This document shows positions 7,126 through 15,949 of a stretch of 64,000 bases of DNA, one piece after another. Every line of letters starts with the position of its first letter. The stretch's first letter is position 1. Both the position numbers and the translations under genes were made by a program. The stretch is from Rhodopirellula islandica (GTDB lineage: Bacteria; Planctomycetota; Planctomycetia; Pirellulales; Pirellulaceae), in NCBI RefSeq assembly GCF_001027925.1, contig NZ_LECT01000007.1, positions 124,001 through 188,000 of the forward strand. The letters are read 5' to 3'. Under the pieces are notes generated by a model. That model did no database searches and was not told the DNA's origin. It worked only from the letters and a program-made list of their open reading frames with translations.

Positions 7126-8646
7126 TCAGTCCTTGTCTTTTTCCTGCTTGTCTTCGGTTTCGGCACCCTTGGGGGTGTTGTCGTCGTACTTGGCTGCTGG
7201 GATCGCTTCGTGATCCTTGGTCGGCAGCACTTCGTGGTCGACAGCGAACTCTTCGTTCTTTTCTTCGGCTTCCTTTTCGACAGGTTCCTCGGCAACCGTT
7301 GCCGCTTCGGTGATCATTTCGATGACCTTGCGTTCGACGATTTGGTTGCGAAGAGCATCCATTTGACCGGTTTTTTCCAATCGAGCACGCACGCGACGTG
7401 GTGAGGAATCGCTTTGTTCGGCGATCAACTGGATTTCGGTTTCGTATTCTTGAGGCTCGGCGTCGACTTTTTCTTCGTCGGCGATTTGCTCCAGGATGAA
7501 GTGTTCACGCAGCGAGGATTCGGTGCCTTGTTGCATGTTTTGCTTGCTGGCGTTGACGAAGCGACGGATCATGTCGTCGTCGAAACCGCTGCGACGGAAC
7601 TCGAGCACTTTGCGATCGAGTTCTCGCTTCATTTGGCGACGAACCAAGGTCGGTGGCAACTCGAAGTCCGCTGAATCCAGCAGTTTTTCGATGATGCTGC
7701 CACGCATCGCTTGTTCGGTGCGGAAGTTGGCTTGTCGTTCGAGCGACGAACGCACGAAATCGCGAAGTTCAGATTCGGACTCGAACTCGCCCAATTCATC
7801 CAAGAATTCAGCGGTCAGTTCAGGCAGTTGTTCTTTCAAGACTTCGACGACCGTGAAGGTGGCGTCGATTTCTTTGCCTTGCATTTCTTCGTTGGGGTGA
7901 CCGTCGCCGAGTTTGACCTTGGTGGTCAGCGAGTCACCTTCTTTGCAGTCCTTCATCAGTTCGCCGAAGTTTTCGCAAACGGCATCGGAGAGGCTGAGGC
8001 GATTGGCCAAGGTGACGCTTTCTTCGTCCATTTCAGAGATGACTTTGTCGCCGTCTTTGAATTTCGCTGTGATCAGCAAGCGATCGCCCAATTCGGCGGG
8101 CGCGTCGCAGGCTTCCAGGGAAGCGTAGCGAGAGAGAACGCGTTGCAGAGCGGCGTCGACGTCTTCTTCCGAGATCGTTTCGACGGGCTTTTTCAGATCC
8201 AGTTTCTTCCAGTCCGGCGTGTCGAATTCGGGGCGAACTTCGATGCTGAACTGGTACTTGAATTCACCTTTTTCAGGCAATTCAATCGACTCGTAATCGA
8301 AATCGGGTTCGCCGATCGCGGAAAATTCAGCTTCTTCGGTGACTTTGGCCAAGCTGTCCATTAACAGCGAGCCTTTGACGCGATCTTCGATTCGGTCCTT
8401 GAATTGCTTTTCAACCAACTTGCGTGGTGCGCGCCCGGCACGGAATCCGGGAACCTGAGCTTCCGGGACGAGTTCGTCGTACGCGTCCTTCATGTAGCGA
8501 TCCACTTCGCCACGAGGGATGGTGACAATGACCTCCCGCAAACAGGCATGAGGTTTGGTAACCTCCATGTTCAACTGCAGCGGGTCTTTGACGGGAGCAG
8601 CCGCGTCTTCGGCGGGCGTGGAATCGGTGTCGAAAGACGTGGACAT
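7126..8646 (-). CDS. tig: Trigger factor (ribosome-bound chaperone / peptidyl-prolyl isomerase)
   Basis: 506 aa, longer than the usual 430-450. It binds the ribosome exit tunnel and shields nascent chains. The ribosome-binding domain is residues 25-150; the signature GFRAGRAPRKLVEKQF (about 67-82) is the loop that docks on L23. The FKBP-like domain follows (about 185-270, ELGDRLLITAKFKDGDK..., EMQGKEIDATFTV), then the helical chaperone domain. An extra low-complexity acidic tail (VEKEAEEKNEEFAVDHEV to EDKQEKDKD) explains the extra length. ATG 8646 leaves a 20-residue acidic lead. It is a single-gene unit with its own terminator. Confidence 0.96.
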   Translation of the reverse strand: MSTSFDTDSTPAEDAAAPVKDPLQLNMEVTKPHACLREVIVTIPRGEVDRYMKDAYDELVPEAQVPGFRAGRAPRKLVEKQFKDRIEDRVKGSLLMDSLAKVTEEAEFSAIGEPDFDYESIELPEKGEFKYQFSIEVRPEFDTPDWKKLDLKKPVETISEEDVDAALQRVLSRYASLEACDAPAELGDRLLITAKFKDGDKVISEMDEESVTLANRLSLSDAVCENFGELMKDCKEGDSLTTKVKLGDGHPNEEMQGKEIDATFTVVEVLKEQLPELTAEFLDELGEFESESELRDFVRSSLERQANFRTEQAMRGSIIEKLLDSADFELPPTLVRRQMKRELDRKVLEFRRSGFDDDMIRRFVNASKQNMQQGTESSLREHFILEQIADEEKVDAEPQEYETEIQLIAEQSDSSPRRVRARLEKTGQMDALRNQIVERKVIEMITEAATVAEEPVEKEAEEKNEEFAVDHEVLPTKDHEAIPAAKYDDNTPKGAETEDKQEKDKD

Positions 8647-8850
8647 CCTGATTTTGAACCTTGTGTTAGAAGAATGAATCGATCGAACCGGAGTTGGCTA
8701 CCGAACATTCAGAAAGCGAAATCGAAAAGGCCGGGGTGATCGGACGCTTCGACCGGGGGGCACCTGCTTCAGGGGCCGTTTCATGCAGCGGCAAAGTGTA
8801 GTGTTTTCCGGCGATGATCGACAAGCGGTTAAAAAACCTTTCAAGTCGAC

Positions 8851-8878
8851 TTGCGACAAATCCGATGGTTCTTATACT
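8851..8878 (+). promoter_or_regulatory. Promoter of the tRNA-Gly gene
   Basis: TTGCGA (8851-8856), a 16-base spacer and TATACT (8873-8878), placing transcription start roughly 15 bases before the mature 5' end at 8899. This is the best sigma70-like promoter in the window. Confidence 0.7.
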
Positions 8879-8898
8879 GTGCCCCACACAACTGAAAC

Positions 8899-8971
8899 GC
8901 GGCTGTAGCTCAGTTGGCAGAGCATCACGTTGCCAACGTGATTGTCGTCGGTTCGAATCCGATCAGCCGCT
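8899..8971 (+). tRNA. tRNA-Gly (anticodon GCC)
   Basis: A full cloverleaf can be folded by eye. The acceptor stem GCGGCTG pairs with CAGCCGC. The D arm is GCTC..GAGC. The anticodon stem TCACG/CGTGA encloses the loop TTGCCAA with anticodon GCC. The T loop is GTTCGAATC, and the discriminator base is T at 8971. The CCA end is not encoded. It has its own promoter and terminator, so it is a single tRNA unit. Confidence 0.96.
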
Positions 8972-8977
8972 CTTGAA

Positions 8978-9014
8978 AACCACGCCTGGATCAAAACAGG
9001 CGTGGTTTTTTTTT
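8978..9014 (+). terminator. Rho-independent terminator of tRNA-Gly
   Basis: AACCACGCCTG and CAGGCGTGGTT form a perfect 11-bp stem with an 8-base loop, running into a T tract (to 9014). It begins 7 bases after the tRNA. Confidence 0.92.
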
Positions 9015-9177
9015 GTCCGTCGGGTGGGTTTTTTTGCCCCGCAAAAGGGCGATTTTTTCATCCCCACCGGGTCGGAGTCTCGTTTGCGAGTTGCCGTTGA
9101 TGCGGAATCGCTGGTACGCTTCTGCCTTCTTTGAATGATCCACGTCAGTTTTCATTAGCCTCTTCGCCGAGTCGAAC

Positions 9178-10188
9178 GTGCCCCACGCCCAGATTGGTCC
9201 CATCTCGGTGCATCTTCCGGAACATGTGGAAGACAATGCGACGCTGAAGGAACAGTTCCCCTCCTGGGATCTCGATTTGATCGCGGAGAAAACGGGGATC
9301 CATCAGCGGCACATCGCTCGGCCAGGTGAGACTTCTGCCGACCTCGCGGTTCAGGCCTGCGAGCAATTGTTCGAACGTGAGAATTTGGATCGGTCGACGA
9401 TTGATTTTGTGCTGCTGTGCACGCAAACCCCCGATTACCCGCTGCCGACCACCGCTTGTTTGTTGCAGGACCGACTGGGACTCCGAACACAGTGCGGCGC
9501 GATCGATTTTAACCTCGGTTGCAGCGGTTTCGTTTATGGCACTGCGATGGCCGATGGCCTGATCCGCACCGGCGTCGCCAAAAAAATCTTGCTGGTGACG
9601 GCGGAAACGTACAGCAAATACATCGATGCCAATGACCGTAGTCTGCGAACCATTTTTGGGGACGCGGCCGCCGCGACCCTGATCACCGCCGAAGCGGAGC
9701 CCTCTTTGTGGGGTTACCAGTTCGGCAGCGACGGAAGTGGTGCCGACATGCTGATCGTTGGCAACGGCGGTGGCCGGCCCGCGGAAGATGCGATTCCGCC
9801 TCGACACCGCAAACGCTGGAAAAGTCGCCTGTACATGGATGGCCCCAGCCTGATCAATTTCACGGTGGATGCGATCCCGCGTTTGGTGGATGAAATCCTG
9901 GAAGAAAACCATTTGTCCGATGACCAAATCGGCCACTATTTGTTTCACCAGGCCACCTGGAAGATGCTGGATCAACTCCGGAAACGAATGGACATCGCTC
10001 CCGAGCGGTTGCCGATCGATCTGGCGGATGTTGGCAACACCGTTTCCTGCACCCTGCCGATTCTGATCGACCGCATGCGACGGCGTGACGAGTTGGGTCA
10101 GGGCTCGACCAATGTCTTGGTTGGCTTTGGCGTGGGGTTGTCGTGGGGCGGATGTCTCTGGCGCGACCAGTACCGAGACCAATCCTAA
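9178..10188 (+). CDS. Beta-ketoacyl-ACP synthase III-like protein (FabH family)
   Basis: 336 aa from GTG 9178, in line with the usual 310-340. The thiolase-fold Cys-His-Asn triad is complete: NLGCSGFVYG (about residue 120), LFHQATWKML (about 260) and VGNTVSCTLP (about 290). FabH condenses acetyl- or acyl-CoA with malonyl-ACP to start fatty acid synthesis, but paralogues without a fab cluster often serve lipid or secondary-metabolite priming. No acyl carrier protein or fab gene is adjacent. It leads a run with the AlgH-like gene 41 bases downstream and the phosphatase behind that. Confidence 0.82.
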   Translation: MPHAQIGPISVHLPEHVEDNATLKEQFPSWDLDLIAEKTGIHQRHIARPGETSADLAVQACEQLFERENLDRSTIDFVLLCTQTPDYPLPTTACLLQDRLGLRTQCGAIDFNLGCSGFVYGTAMADGLIRTGVAKKILLVTAETYSKYIDANDRSLRTIFGDAAAATLITAEAEPSLWGYQFGSDGSGADMLIVGNGGGRPAEDAIPPRHRKRWKSRLYMDGPSLINFTVDAIPRLVDEILEENHLSDDQIGHYLFHQATWKMLDQLRKRMDIAPERLPIDLADVGNTVSCTLPILIDRMRRRDELGQGSTNVLVGFGVGLSWGGCLWRDQYRDQS

Positions 10189-10229
10189 ATTTACGCACGC
10201 AGTTGCCGGTTCTCGAACCCGGGCTTGAG

Positions 10230-11000
10230 ATGAACACGTCCACGAATTGCACCGGTCGCTTCTTGATCGCGTCGCCGTATTTGCACGATGGCAATTTCTT
10301 TCGTTCCGTGGTGCTGATCGTTCGGCACACAGAGGAAGGTGCCTTTGGTGTGGTGATCAATCGCGTGGGGCCACAGCGGTTTGGTGACGTCATTGAAATG
10401 AGTGACCCGTCTTGGCAGCCGGGGACCAAGCCGGAAATTGACTTGGCCTCCGCTGCGTCGAGCGACTCCTCCGGCGGTTCTGCCGACAACCCCGTCGAGT
10501 TGGACCAGCAGATACACCCGGACCAGATTTATTTTGGGGGACCAGTCAACGGTCCGATGTTGGCTCTGCATAACATCGCCGGCATCGGTGATCCGTGTGG
10601 TGTGGACGGAACCGAGGCGGGCGGGAACGATCCGGCTGGATCAACCACTCAACTGCATGATCATCCTGCCGAACCTTGGGGATCCATGTCGATCCAATGG
10701 GCGGATGTTCCCGCGTGGGTCACTGCCGATGAGGATCACTTGCGGTTGCTCGCCCGACGTGACGATGCGAAGTTGCGTTACATCGTTGGCTATTCAGGCT
10801 GGGGGCCGATGCAATTGGAAAACGAATTGGAAGAAGGTGGTTGGTTGGTCACGCCAGCCGACACGGAATCCATTTTTGCTCCTTGCGAAGGGATTTGGGA
10901 AAAGTTGGTGCATCGTTGCGGTCAAGCCATTTTGAAGGATCTGACGCCCGATGTGTCTTTTCCAAGTGAGCAGCAGGGTTTCGACCCAGGTGTGAATTGA
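10230..11000 (+). CDS. AlgH/YqgE (UPF0301) family protein
   Basis: 256 aa from ATG 10230. The family opening GRFLIASPYLHDGNFFRSVV and EGAFGVVINR are clear, as are YFGGPVNG and the C-terminal YSGWGPMQLENELEEGGW. It is longer than the typical 180-190 aa because of Ser/Gly/Asp-rich insertions at about residues 65-90 and 130-150 (EAGGNDPAGSTTQLHDHPAE). AlgH-like proteins have no settled biochemical role; the name comes from an effect on alginate regulation in Pseudomonas. Its stop codon directly abuts the ATG of the next gene, implying co-translation. Confidence 0.85.
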   Translation: MNTSTNCTGRFLIASPYLHDGNFFRSVVLIVRHTEEGAFGVVINRVGPQRFGDVIEMSDPSWQPGTKPEIDLASAASSDSSGGSADNPVELDQQIHPDQIYFGGPVNGPMLALHNIAGIGDPCGVDGTEAGGNDPAGSTTQLHDHPAEPWGSMSIQWADVPAWVTADEDHLRLLARRDDAKLRYIVGYSGWGPMQLENELEEGGWLVTPADTESIFAPCEGIWEKLVHRCGQAILKDLTPDVSFPSEQQGFDPGVN

Positions 11001-11714
11001 ATGGCCCGGTATGTGATCGGCGACATCCACGGATGCGCAAAAGCACTGCGGTCGATGATTCAAGAATTGGCGCCGACAAAAGAGGACGAGCTGATCTTCC
11101 TGGGTGACTACGTCGATCGCGGCCCGGACTCCCGCGACGTCGTGGAGCAGTTGATTGATCTGCAGTCCGTTTGCAAGGTGATTCCACTGCGTGGGAATCA
11201 TGAATGGATGTTGCAAAGCGTGGTGTCACGAGGGATGGACGACTCCATGTGGCTGCGCAGTGGTGGTCGGGCGACGGTGACCAGTTATGGTGGCTCGGTC
11301 CGCAAGATCCCAGAGGAGCACATGGCTTTCTTTGAGTCCTTGCTGGCGTGCTATCAAACCGAAAGCGAGATCTTTGTGCATGCGATGTACGACCCCAGTT
11401 GCGAGGTCGCAACGCAGGATGATGAGTTGACCTACTGGACTCATTTGCCGCCCAGCCTGCCGGCACCGCATCACAGTGGGAAGCGTGTTTTTGTGGGGCA
11501 CACTCCTCAGCCCGATGGCGAGGTTCTTCGTCAAAGCCATCTGGTCTGCATGGACACGTATTGTTTTGGCGGCGGCTATTTGTCAGCGATGGATCTCGAA
11601 ACGGAAACGGTGCTTCAGGTGGACCGCCACGGCCACGTTCGTCGGGTTCCGGTCGAGCGATTTGCGATGTTGCTGAAGGGATGCGTTCACTGGTTTCGGT
11701 CCCGGGATTCGTGA
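11001..11714 (+). CDS. PPP-family metallophosphatase (serine/threonine phosphatase-like)
   Basis: 237 aa. The three PPP signature blocks appear in order: GDIHG (residues 7-11), GDYVDRGPDSRDVV (about 34) and RGNHEWML (about 64), giving the two-metal site. VFVGHTPQ supplies a later metal-binding His. It resembles bacterial PrpA/PrpB-type phosphatases more than ApaH, though a dinucleotide polyphosphate substrate cannot be excluded. It starts at the base after the AlgH-like stop, so the two are almost certainly one transcript. Confidence 0.88.
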   Translation: MARYVIGDIHGCAKALRSMIQELAPTKEDELIFLGDYVDRGPDSRDVVEQLIDLQSVCKVIPLRGNHEWMLQSVVSRGMDDSMWLRSGGRATVTSYGGSVRKIPEEHMAFFESLLACYQTESEIFVHAMYDPSCEVATQDDELTYWTHLPPSLPAPHHSGKRVFVGHTPQPDGEVLRQSHLVCMDTYCFGGGYLSAMDLETETVLQVDRHGHVRRVPVERFAMLLKGCVHWFRSRDS

Positions 11715-11717
11715 ACC

Positions 11718-11746
11718 TCTGCGTGATTTCCTCCCCCTGGTATACT
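11718..11746 (+). promoter_or_regulatory. Candidate promoter of nadE
   Basis: TATACT at 11741-11746 with a poor -35 (TCTGCG, 17-base spacing). It lies just after the phosphatase stop and about 150 bases before nadE, which argues that nadE has its own transcript. Weak evidence. Confidence 0.3.
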
Positions 11747-11897
11747 GTTCGATGAGTGCATGCTGTTTCGGCACGGGGTGTTGTTGAGCACGGTTGATAG
11801 CGTGAACAGGCTGTCGGTTGGCTGTCTCTCGCCGGTGCGGATGGCGGCTCTTATTTCTGCTGTTGTTGTGTCCTTGGATTGGTGAGACCCACGCGTT

Positions 11898-13991
11898 TTG
11901 AATGCTTCGAACGAACTGACGTTTCCAACGCAGCGACGGCAGCACGGCTTTTACCGGGTTTCAGCCGTCTCGCCGAAAGTTTTGGTGGCCGATCCTGCAG
12001 CAAACGCCGCCGAAACAATTGCCTGCATTGAAGCGACGGAACGAGAATCTGGCTCGGATCTGATTCTGTTTCCGGAGCTCGGGCTGTCTGCCTACACCTG
12101 CGGTGATCTGTTTGCGACCCATACCTTGCTGGACGCAAGCCTGGACGCACTGGAATCCATCGTGCTTCACAGTCGCTCTTGCCAGGCCACGGTGATTGTT
12201 GGTTTGCCACTTCGAGTGGGCACCAGTGTGATGAACGTTTCCGCGGTGGTCCGAGGGGGGCGTCTCCATGGTTTGGTCCCCAAGACGTTTCTGCCGAACT
12301 ATCGCGAATTTTATGAGGCGCGGCACTTTCGCGCCGCGTCCAAAACAGATCCACCCACCGTCCAAATCGGTTCGAGCGACGTCCCCTTTGGGACCGACCT
12401 GCTGTTTCGAGATGGCGCGGCGACCCTCGCTGTTGAGATCTGCGAAGACCTTTGGGTGCCGGTTCCGCCGAGCAGTCACGCGGCGTTGGCCGGTGCCAAT
12501 GTGGTGCTGAATTTGTCGGCCAGCAATGAGCTGATTGGCAAGGCCAAGTGGCGTCGTGATTTGGTGGTCAGCCAATCCGGGCGTTTGATGGCAGCGTACG
12601 CGTATGCGTCGGCTGGCGGTGGGGAATCGACCAGCGATTTGGTCTTTGGTGGCCACTGTTTGATCGCTGAGAATGGCGCTCTGATCGGTGAGTCTCGCAG
12701 GATCGGTGACACCGATGACGAAGACTTGCCCGTGCAAACCGCAGTGACACGCGACGTGGATCTCCAGCGACTTGACCACGACCGACGCGTGGTTGGTTCG
12801 TTCGATGACTTTCAGGCCTCGCTGCCTCGGCCCTATCGAACGATCGAATTGGGTTGCCGTGAACAGGAGCAAACCGAAGCGGCGGCGGAGAGGTTGGAGT
12901 CGGGTTCAGCAACCCTTGGTGGTGCTGGCAAGGATCGATTGATGCGCCGCGTCGACCCACATCCATTTGTCCCGGATGATGTGTCCCAACGCGAGGAGCG
13001 ATGTGCCGAGATTCTCGCGATTCAAACAGCGGGATTGGTCAAACGATTGCGGCAGTTGCCCGCCGATTTGCCGCTGACGATTGGCATTTCCGGTGGGTTG
13101 GATAGCACGTTGGCGCTGTTGGTGGCGGTCTCGGCGGTCGATCAATTGAAGCGAGATCGCAAGGTCATTGATGCGATCATCATGCCTGGTTTTGGGACCA
13201 CGCAGCACACCAACGACAGCGCGAATCAGCTTGTCCAGGGATTGGGAGTGGCGTCCGAAAGCATCGATATCCGGCCGCTCGCATTGCGAACGTTTTTGGA
13301 CATCGGGCATGCGCCCTTGGGGCTGGCAATTGATTCCTCCACTGAGGTGGAGGCGCTTCAGCAGCGGCTTCAAAAGGTCGATGCCAGCGCCGGGGATTTG
13401 AGGTTCGAAAACGTGCAGGCTCGGATCCGCACGATGCTGTTGATGAGTCGCGGGTTCGTGCTCGGTACCGGTGACTTGTCCGAGCAAGCGTTGGGGTGGA
13501 GCACTTACAACGGCGATCACATGTCGATGTACAACGTCAATGCATCTGTGCCCAAGACGTTGGTTCGCTACTTGGTGCAATTCGCCGCGGATCACCGCTA
13601 TCGCAAGGCGCTGCATGAGACGTTGCATCGGATCGCTGACACACCGATTTCGCCGGAGTTGATGCCGCCCACCGAAGAGGGCGAAATTCGCCAAAACACG
13701 GAGGCCTCGATCGGCCCCTATGAATTGCACGATTTCTTTCTCTATCACTTTGTGCGAGGTGGTTGCGATGTCGCGAAGATGTGTTTCTTGGCGAAGCAAG
13801 CCAAGTTCCGCGAGTCGCATTCGGAGGGCGTGATCGAAGCGACTGCCCAGACGTTTGTACGGCGATTCTTTCAGAATCAGTTCAAACGCAATTGTGTTCC
13901 CGACGGACCCAAGATTGGTTCAGTCAGTTTGTCGCCACGTGGCGATTGGCGGATGCCAGCGGATGCCTCCAGTGCCGCCTTCCGGGATTGA
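11898..13991 (+). CDS. nadE: Glutamine-dependent NAD+ synthetase
   Basis: 697 aa, matching the large two-domain type. The N-terminal nitrilase-like glutaminase (about 25-300) shows Glu in LFPELGLSAY, Lys in VPKTFLPNYREFYE and Cys in AVEICEDLWVP. The C-terminal ATP-pyrophosphatase domain starts near residue 390 with the P-loop GISGGLDSTLAL and includes LGTGDLSEQALGW. It amidates nicotinate adenine dinucleotide to NAD with ammonia channelled from glutamine. The only reasonable start is TTG 11898; the nearby ATG at 11902 is out of frame. Confidence 0.95.
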   Translation: MNASNELTFPTQRRQHGFYRVSAVSPKVLVADPAANAAETIACIEATERESGSDLILFPELGLSAYTCGDLFATHTLLDASLDALESIVLHSRSCQATVIVGLPLRVGTSVMNVSAVVRGGRLHGLVPKTFLPNYREFYEARHFRAASKTDPPTVQIGSSDVPFGTDLLFRDGAATLAVEICEDLWVPVPPSSHAALAGANVVLNLSASNELIGKAKWRRDLVVSQSGRLMAAYAYASAGGGESTSDLVFGGHCLIAENGALIGESRRIGDTDDEDLPVQTAVTRDVDLQRLDHDRRVVGSFDDFQASLPRPYRTIELGCREQEQTEAAAERLESGSATLGGAGKDRLMRRVDPHPFVPDDVSQREERCAEILAIQTAGLVKRLRQLPADLPLTIGISGGLDSTLALLVAVSAVDQLKRDRKVIDAIIMPGFGTTQHTNDSANQLVQGLGVASESIDIRPLALRTFLDIGHAPLGLAIDSSTEVEALQQRLQKVDASAGDLRFENVQARIRTMLLMSRGFVLGTGDLSEQALGWSTYNGDHMSMYNVNASVPKTLVRYLVQFAADHRYRKALHETLHRIADTPISPELMPPTEEGEIRQNTEASIGPYELHDFFLYHFVRGGCDVAKMCFLAKQAKFRESHSEGVIEATAQTFVRRFFQNQFKRNCVPDGPKIGSVSLSPRGDWRMPADASSAAFRD

Positions 13992-14042
13992 GTTCCGTCC
14001 CACCCATTCGCATCGGCGCGGTGGCGTGCACAATGGGCCCTC

Positions 14043-14066
14043 GCGGTCTGTTTTGGAGACCGCCTT
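14043..14066 (+). terminator. Possible terminator of nadE
   Basis: GCGGTCT and AGACCGC form a 7-bp stem with a 7-base loop, followed by CTTTCT. The tail is short on T, so it may be weak. It lies 51 bases past the nadE stop. Confidence 0.45.
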
Positions 14067-14101
14067 TCTGACGCGTGCTTTGTTCCCTGGGACCCTGATT
14101 G

Positions 14102-14446
14102 ATGTCAAACGATTCCGCCCTTCCCATCGAAATCACGGTGGCCGATTTGGACGCGATGCGTGCTCGCGGCGACAACTTTGTGTTGCTAGATGTCCGTGAA
14201 GCGAGCGAGTATGAAACCGCTCGTATCGAGGGTTCCAAGCTGTTGCCGATGAGCGAAATTCAGCAGCGACTGTCTGAACTAGACGAGCATCAGCAGGACC
14301 ACATCGTCGTGCAGTGTCATCACGGTGGCCGAAGCATGCAGGTGACTCAGTTTTTGCGTTCCAAGGGGTTCGGCAAGGTGCAGAACTTGGCCGGTGGAAT
14401 TGACCAGTGGTCGTTGCAAATCGACGCTTCCGTGCCCCGCTATTGA
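14102..14446 (+). CDS. Single-domain rhodanese-like protein
   Basis: 114 aa from ATG 14102, one rhodanese domain. FVLLDVREASEYETARIEGS is the substrate-side motif. The active-site loop VQCHHGGRSMQV carries the catalytic Cys followed by HHGGRS, the standard six-residue loop of single-domain sulfurtransferases. LAGGIDQW is the C-terminal family motif. Such proteins carry persulfide sulfur between partners; the partner is not evident here. No signal peptide, so cytoplasmic. Confidence 0.9.
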   Translation: MSNDSALPIEITVADLDAMRARGDNFVLLDVREASEYETARIEGSKLLPMSEIQQRLSELDEHQQDHIVVQCHHGGRSMQVTQFLRSKGFGKVQNLAGGIDQWSLQIDASVPRY

Positions 14447-14612
14447 GCCGGTGGATTCGGGCTTGGTGGGTGCCGTTGGGGGGATTTGACGTCTTGGCAA
14501 GATGCGCAGCCTGAGGGTTCTTTGCATGTCGTTCGGATTGTTTTGGTCCTGACGATCATGCTTCGTCGATAAGCGATGTCAGTCATCCAAAATTCGACGG
14601 AGAAAGAAGCTG

Positions 14613-15704
14613 ATGTCTTGGACCCTTTCAAAGAAACGACCAGTGTCTGATTTGTGCCTCGCACCCCGTTTGCAGCTCGGTCGATGGAGTGTCGTCGTCC
14701 GTGTCATGGCAGCGTGGGCCATGATCGCTGGGATCGTTTGCGTCGGTTTGAGTCACGCGTCGGCCCAGTCCTGCGGATGCGGTGAACCCGCCTGCGGATT
14801 GGAACCCGCTTGTGGCTGCGAAGCCCCGCTGGCGTTTCCTGCTCTTCGGGCTCGGATGGGCGTGTCCTGTGGTTGTGAAACCAAGTGTTCGTCCACCGTG
14901 GAGCCCGTTTGCGGCGCGGAACCGGTGTGCGGTGTCGAGCCGTTCTTCGCCAGCGAACCAAGCTGCGGCTTGGATGTGACCTGCGGATGCGAGACCGCCG
15001 GGTGTTCGAGTTGTCGCAAAGCAGACAGCGGAGGATTCCTAGGGCGTCACAAAGTTCAAAAGTGCAATCCGATCTACCAAACGTTGGATCTGGCTGCGTG
15101 CAGCGTGGAGCGAGTGTTGGAGGTTGGGGCGAACTTGGTGTGCGGTCCTCACCGCCATCGTGGTTGTGAATCGGGATGCAAAACGTGCAGTCACTGTGAA
15201 TCTTCCATGGCAGGAATCGGGGCTCACGAGACGCATTCCTATGGGCACCACACCGTGATCGAAGCACCCGTCGTGATCGATTCACATTCGATGCCGCACG
15301 CTTCGAATTCGACGGTGACGGAGGTGATGCCCTACGCTCAGCATCAACCCAGCGTGCAAGCGATCCCAACCCCCGCACCCCAACTGCAGAACACCCCTCT
15401 GACAGACGGAACTAAAACGACTATCCGTAAATCAGCCAATGGTTTGCCAGCGATTCCTAAGCCTGTGCCAACGCAGTCAGCACCCACCCGAGGGTCCAAG
15501 GAACGCGCCGGATCGCTGTTTGATGAAATGCGGAATCCGTTCGAGGACGATTCCGCCCGAGTGAGCCGGCGTCGCGTCAACGTTCGGCAGACCTCCTTCG
15601 AAGGTGGCGAGCCTGAATCGGTGCGTCGGACTTCCCGTCCGGTCCGCAAGGCAGCAACGCAACCCTCCGAAGCAGATGACTTTGCTGATTACTTCCGAAA
15701 GTAG
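14613..15704 (+). CDS. Secreted Cys-rich repeat protein of unknown function
   Basis: 363 aa, no family I recognise. The first 51 residues form a long signal peptide (VMAAWAMIAGIVCVGLSHASAQ). Residues about 52-130 are a Cys-rich tract built on repeats of the type CG-x-EP-x-CG-x-EP with CGCE variants, about 20 Cys in 80 residues. A second Cys/His part follows (CGPHRHRGCESGCKTCSHCE, about 175-195), then a His-rich stretch and a Pro/Arg/Ser-rich tail ending DDFADYFRK. The pattern suggests an exported, disulfide- or metal-rich structural or surface protein. A GGAG-like site precedes ATG 14613. A strong terminator follows at 15841. Confidence 0.75.
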   Translation: MSWTLSKKRPVSDLCLAPRLQLGRWSVVVRVMAAWAMIAGIVCVGLSHASAQSCGCGEPACGLEPACGCEAPLAFPALRARMGVSCGCETKCSSTVEPVCGAEPVCGVEPFFASEPSCGLDVTCGCETAGCSSCRKADSGGFLGRHKVQKCNPIYQTLDLAACSVERVLEVGANLVCGPHRHRGCESGCKTCSHCESSMAGIGAHETHSYGHHTVIEAPVVIDSHSMPHASNSTVTEVMPYAQHQPSVQAIPTPAPQLQNTPLTDGTKTTIRKSANGLPAIPKPVPTQSAPTRGSKERAGSLFDEMRNPFEDDSARVSRRRVNVRQTSFEGGEPESVRRTSRPVRKAATQPSEADDFADYFRK

Positions 15705-15840
15705 CCGGCAGGCTGCCGGGATGGACCGAAAACCAAGATCGGCAATCCTGGCTGACTGACTGGCGGCGTCTCTGGCTGGCAGCGTTTCGGGCTGCGAATT
15801 ACGAGGCGACGGATTCGTTGACATGATTTGGATGGTCTAC

Positions 15841-15877
15841 AATGGTGACGAGCGGCAAGCTCGTCGCCATTTTTTTT
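15841..15877 (+). terminator. Rho-independent terminator of the Cys-rich gene
   Basis: AATGGTGACGAGC and GCTCGTCGCCATT form a 13-bp stem with one wobble and a GGCAA loop, followed by a T run. It lies 137 bases after the stop codon. The ATG at 15842, which would lengthen the next ORF, falls inside this stem. Confidence 0.88.
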
Positions 15878-15949
15878 GGGTGGACTCGCACGCGAGGTTT
15901 CTCGTGGCAAGTTCGCTACCGATCGTCGTCCCCCTTGGATTTGTTTGTT

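Noticed and set aside
15842-15949. Longer N-terminus for the DUF1570 protein
   Set aside because: The upstream ATG lies inside a strong terminator stem, and the shorter form begins with a proper signal peptide.
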